Shown here piece after piece: positions 22,102 to 24,696 of a stretch of 24,696 bases of DNA. Source of the DNA: a virus; the IMG/VR virus record IMGVR_UViG_3300025127_000261, positions 1-24,696 of that record. One strand, written 5' to 3'. Position 1 is the stretch's first letter. Every line of letters starts with the position of its first letter. A model generated the notes under the pieces. It saw only the letters and a list, made by a program, of their open reading frames with translations. It ran no database searches and had not been told where the DNA came from. The position numbers and the translations under genes were made by a program.

Positions 22102-23945
22102 TACAGAAACCGGTATTCACACCACAAACAGAATGGGTACCACCAGAATCTTTTCCAGATCTATCACAGTATGAAGAAATATCTATTGACTTAGAAACAA
22201 AAGATCCTGATCTTAAAACAATGGGATCGGGCTCTATTACAGGTAGATCAGAAATAGTTGGTATAGCTTTAGCTGTTGAAGGATGGTCAGGATATTATCC
22301 AATAGCACACGAAGGCGGTGGTAACTTAGACAAGAAAAAAGTTATGGACTACTTTAGAACTATTCTAAACTACCCATCTACCAAGATATTTCATAATGCT
22401 ATGTACGATGTATGTTTTATTAGAGCTGCAGGACTTAAAATTAATGGTCGTATAGTAGATACCATGATTGCTGGCTCTCTCGTAGACGAGAATCGCTTTC
22501 GTTACGATTTAGGCTCCATGGGTCGGGATTACCTTGGAAGAGGCAAAAATGAGGCTGTATTAGCCGAAACAGCAGCTATCTGGGGTGTAGATGCTAAGTC
22601 TGAGATGTATAAGTTACCTGCTATCTATGTTGGAGAATATGCAGAGCGAGATGCAGAACTAACCTTAGATCTATGGCAACAAATGAAACAAGAGATACAA
22701 CATCAAGATATAGAAGCTATCTTTGATTTAGAGACCGAACTTTTTCCTTGCCTTGTTGATATGCGATTTTTAGGTGTGCGAGTAAACGTTGAAGGAGCGA
22801 ATCAATTAAAACACAAACTGCTAACAGAAGAAAAAGAATGCCTACAAAAAGTAAAAAAAGAAACAGGAGTAGATACCCAAATATGGGCTGCTCGATCGAT
22901 TGCGCAAGTCTTTCAAAAACTGAACCTACCTTTTGACCGAACTGAAAAAACAAATTCTCCATCTTTTACAAAAAACTTTTTAAAGAATCATCCTCATCCA
23001 ATAGTTAAACATATTGCTAGAGCTCGTGAAATAAACAAAGCTCACACTACATTTATTGATACCATATTAAAACATGAACATAAAGGAAGAATACATGCAG
23101 AAATAAATCAACTTAGATCAGATCAAGGGGGCACGGTCACTGGTAGATTTAGTTATAACAATCCAAACTTACAGCAGATACCAGCACGGAACAAAGAACT
23201 TGGACCACTGATCAGAAGTTTATTTATACCTGAAGAAGGATGTCAATGGGGAGTATTTGATTACTCACAACAAGAACCACGTTTAGTTGTTCACTATGCA
23301 TCACTACAAAAAATGTATGCAGTCAATGATGTATTAGATGCTTATCAAGATGGTAACGCAGACTTTCATCAGATTGTAGCTGAGATGGCACAGATACCTA
23401 GAGAACAAGCTAAGACAATTAATCTTGGATTATTTTATGGCATGGGTAAAAATAAATTACAAGCTGAACTTGGTGTTAGTAAAGAGAAAGCCAATGATTT
23501 ATTTAGACAATATCATTCTCGTGTGCCATTTGTAAAACAATTAATGGATAGTGTTATGGCCCGTGCACAAGATAGAGGTAAGGTTAGAACTTTATTGGGT
23601 AGACTATGTAGATTTCATTTATGGGAACCAAATCAGTTTGGTATCCATAAACCATTGCCTCACGATGCAGCACTCGCGGAACACGGACCAGGGATTAGAA
23701 GAGCTTTCACATACAAAGCATTGAATAAATTAATTCAAGGTTCTGCTGCAGACATGACAAAGAAAGCTATGATAGATTTACATAAAGAAGGCATCACACC
23801 ACATATACAAGTGCATGATGAACTTGATATATCAGTTGATAATAATGCAGATAAAATAAAAGAAATTATGGAGTCTGCAGTTGAACTAGAAGTGCCTAAC
23901 AAAGTGGACTATGAATCTGGTCCTAATTGGGGTACAATTAAATGA
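22098..23945 (+). CDS. polA: Family A DNA polymerase with 3'-5' exonuclease domain
   Basis: The 615-residue protein carries a proofreading exonuclease (Asp31 and Glu33 in SIDLETK, HNAMYD with Asp104, and Y181-x3-D185) and the polymerase palm and fingers: TVTGRFSYNNPNLQQIP (346-362), motif A VFDYSQQEPRL (Asp388), the O-helix REQAKTINLGLFYG (435-448, Arg435, Lys439, Tyr447), and motif C QVHDELD (His573, Asp574, Glu575). It lacks a 5' nuclease domain, as usual for phage enzymes. The residue equivalent to E. coli Phe762 or T7 Tyr526 is Leu443. It copies the phage genome with the primase and helicase encoded just upstream. It starts in an ATGA overlap with the DUF3310 gene. Its stop codon overlaps a Shine-Dalgarno (TGAGGA) for the next gene. 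Confidence 0.95.
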   Translation: MIQKPVFTPQTEWVPPESFPDLSQYEEISIDLETKDPDLKTMGSGSITGRSEIVGIALAVEGWSGYYPIAHEGGGNLDKKKVMDYFRTILNYPSTKIFHNAMYDVCFIRAAGLKINGRIVDTMIAGSLVDENRFRYDLGSMGRDYLGRGKNEAVLAETAAIWGVDAKSEMYKLPAIYVGEYAERDAELTLDLWQQMKQEIQHQDIEAIFDLETELFPCLVDMRFLGVRVNVEGANQLKHKLLTEEKECLQKVKKETGVDTQIWAARSIAQVFQKLNLPFDRTEKTNSPSFTKNFLKNHPHPIVKHIARAREINKAHTTFIDTILKHEHKGRIHAEINQLRSDQGGTVTGRFSYNNPNLQQIPARNKELGPLIRSLFIPEEGCQWGVFDYSQQEPRLVVHYASLQKMYAVNDVLDAYQDGNADFHQIVAEMAQIPREQAKTINLGLFYGMGKNKLQAELGVSKEKANDLFRQYHSRVPFVKQLMDSVMARAQDRGKVRTLLGRLCRFHLWEPNQFGIHKPLPHDAALAEHGPGIRRAFTYKALNKLIQGSAADMTKKAMIDLHKEGITPHIQVHDELDISVDNNADKIKEIMESAVELEVPNKVDYESGPNWGTIK

Positions 23946-23954
23946 GGATTTATT

Positions 23955-24605
23955 ATGGCTTATTTAAATGCAAACATTCCTGTAGAGTATGCACAGATAA
24001 GAAGGGAATATCTTTATGATCTTAAAAAACATCATGGAGAAGTTGAAGACTGTATTATCTTTGGTGTTAGCTGTATTACAGGTCGTGCTCTTTTATTTCA
24101 TGCTATCATGGAAAATGGTGCAATCTTTTATCGTCTCCCAATTACGGCTTTTATTCAACGTGGTTTTCAACCGGAAGCTGTTCCATCCCGTAGACTTGAT
24201 GAATTACAGCTTTGGAATTCTTTTAGTTATTATCCTGCTATTACTAGTTGGGATATTTTAGAATCACAATCAGGTAAATACATAGGTAAAGATAAAAAAT
24301 GGCATTGGGGTAAATATTTATTTACTGTTGACTTTGCACACCCAGAGCCTAATATACTCGACACTGATCATTCAGAGATTCCGCACGAACATAAGTGCGC
24401 ACACGTACTTGCATTAAATGATGGCAACTACGCAGCACAACCTAACAACAGATTAATTTGGGATATACCGTCGTTTACGGTAAAAGACGAAACACCTGAT
24501 TGGAAGGTACAAACTAATTACTGGAACGTAGAAGATACACAACAGTGGCGAACAGAAGACACTGACAATTTCTTTTACGAGATAGAGGAGAAAAAAAATG
24601 ATTAA
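23955..24605 (+). CDS. Conserved phage protein of unknown function after DNA polymerase
   Basis: The 216-residue protein starts MAYLNANIPVEYAQIRREYL and has a well-ordered look, with CIIFGVSCITGRALLFHAI, FYRLPITAFIQRGF and SRRLDELQLWNSFSYYPAITSWD. A similar sequence is frequent in marine and other podovirus-like phages directly next to replication genes, without known function. Aromatic residues (Trp, Tyr, Phe) are abundant, with a His/Glu/Asp-rich stretch around residues 130-150 (FAHPEPNILDTDHSEIPHEHKCAH) that might bind metal; this is speculation. The C-terminus is strongly acidic. A TGAGGA ribosome site six bases before the ATG supports the start. The last eight bases overlap the small gene that follows. 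Confidence 0.85.
   Translation: MAYLNANIPVEYAQIRREYLYDLKKHHGEVEDCIIFGVSCITGRALLFHAIMENGAIFYRLPITAFIQRGFQPEAVPSRRLDELQLWNSFSYYPAITSWDILESQSGKYIGKDKKWHWGKYLFTVDFAHPEPNILDTDHSEIPHEHKCAHVLALNDGNYAAQPNNRLIWDIPSFTVKDETPDWKVQTNYWNVEDTQQWRTEDTDNFFYEIEEKKND
24585..24590 (+). promoter_or_regulatory. Shine-Dalgarno for a 25-residue peptide gene
   Basis: GAGGAG is followed by seven A and then ATG at 24598, an ideal spacing. It lies inside the end of the preceding gene and is good evidence that the following very short reading frame is translated. Confidence 0.75.
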
Positions 24606-24675
24606 TAAATGTAAAAACATATGTTGTAAAATATGGGAAAAAATTAAATCTATATTTACACCAAGAAAACAATAA
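24598..24675 (+). CDS. 25-residue cationic, cysteine-containing peptide
   Basis: The reading frame encodes 25 residues with seven Lys, one Arg, and three Cys at positions 5, 9 and 10 (CKNICC), followed by an amphipathic WEKIKSIF segment and a TPRKQ end. It is too small for a family assignment. Support comes from the ideal Shine-Dalgarno at 24585-24590, the eight-base overlap with the previous gene and a TAATG junction with the next. It could bind a metal, attach to a membrane, or be a peptide that modulates a host enzyme; nothing in the sequence chooses among these. It could also be a short translated leader that couples the neighbouring genes. Confidence 0.6.
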   Translation: MINKCKNICCKIWEKIKSIFTPRKQ

Positions 24676-24696
24676 TGGATTTAGCAGCATTATTAA
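24675..24696 (+). CDS. Start of a gene cut by the window end
   Basis: An ATG shares the last base of the preceding stop (TAATG) and is followed by six in-frame codons (MDLAALL) before the window ends. The junction type is the same as at most other genes here, so a gene probably continues to the right. Nothing can be said of its function. Confidence 0.5.

Noticed and set aside
22717-22962. Antisense Leu/Phe-rich frame within the polymerase gene, membrane-protein-like
   Set aside because: It arises from AAA/GAA-rich coding on the plus strand read backwards; no start context.
1-24696. tRNA genes, CRISPR arrays, insertion sequences, attachment sites or integrase
   Set aside because: None was seen on reading; nearly all bases are in overlapping coding genes and no repeat array or integrase motif was found. 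A formal tRNA scan was not possible.

Overview
The window is a compact, AT-rich stretch of a tailed double-stranded DNA phage genome. Coding density is almost complete, most junctions are TAATG or ATGA overlaps, and the order is virion genes, then lysis, then DNA replication. From remembered families (no search was possible) it looks like the short-tailed marine phages known from SAR11 phage HTVC010P and Mediterranean metagenome fosmids. The host and tail type are inferences. No RNA polymerase, integrase, terminase, portal, capsid, tRNA or CRISPR is visible here, and both ends cut through genes.

Positions 1-3828 hold the end of a coiled-coil protein of unknown role, then a tight cassette of a PAPS-type sulfotransferase and four different 2-oxoglutarate/Fe(II) oxygenase-like proteins. 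These are the main accessory genes and could modify a virion or host molecule.

Positions 3843-15655 are the late block. It holds a 725-residue propeller-like tail/DNA-stabilisation protein, a run of small virion-type proteins (including two of 54 and 59 residues), three glycine- or glutamine-rich proteins likely carried inside the virion, and a 1422-residue putative ejection protein. A one-helix holin-like protein and an M15-type peptidoglycan peptidase follow.

Positions 15652-17082 carry a SNF2-type helicase on the minus strand, the only minus-strand gene. It meets the endolysin tail to tail with a 4-base overlap. Between it and the rightward replication genes lies a 37-bp segment (17095-17131) with two sigma70-like promoters in opposite directions, fully interleaved so that only one polymerase could bind at a time.

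Positions 17131-24696 are the replication block: two conserved proteins of unknown role, a possible ssDNA-binding protein, an archaeo-eukaryotic-type primase, a UvrD-like helicase, a DUF3310 protein, a family A DNA polymerase with leucine at the position equivalent to E. coli Phe762, and a conserved phage protein of unknown role. A 25-residue cysteine/lysine-rich peptide and the first codons of another gene follow. Just before the primase start is a GC-rich hairpin (18837-18867). Folding it would bring an otherwise distant Shine-Dalgarno sequence to about 8 bases from the AUG, as known for T4 gene 38.

The most notable points are the interleaved promoter pair, the hairpin-bridged primase start, and the oxygenase/sulfotransferase cassette. 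No gene-free stretch exceeds 60 bases.
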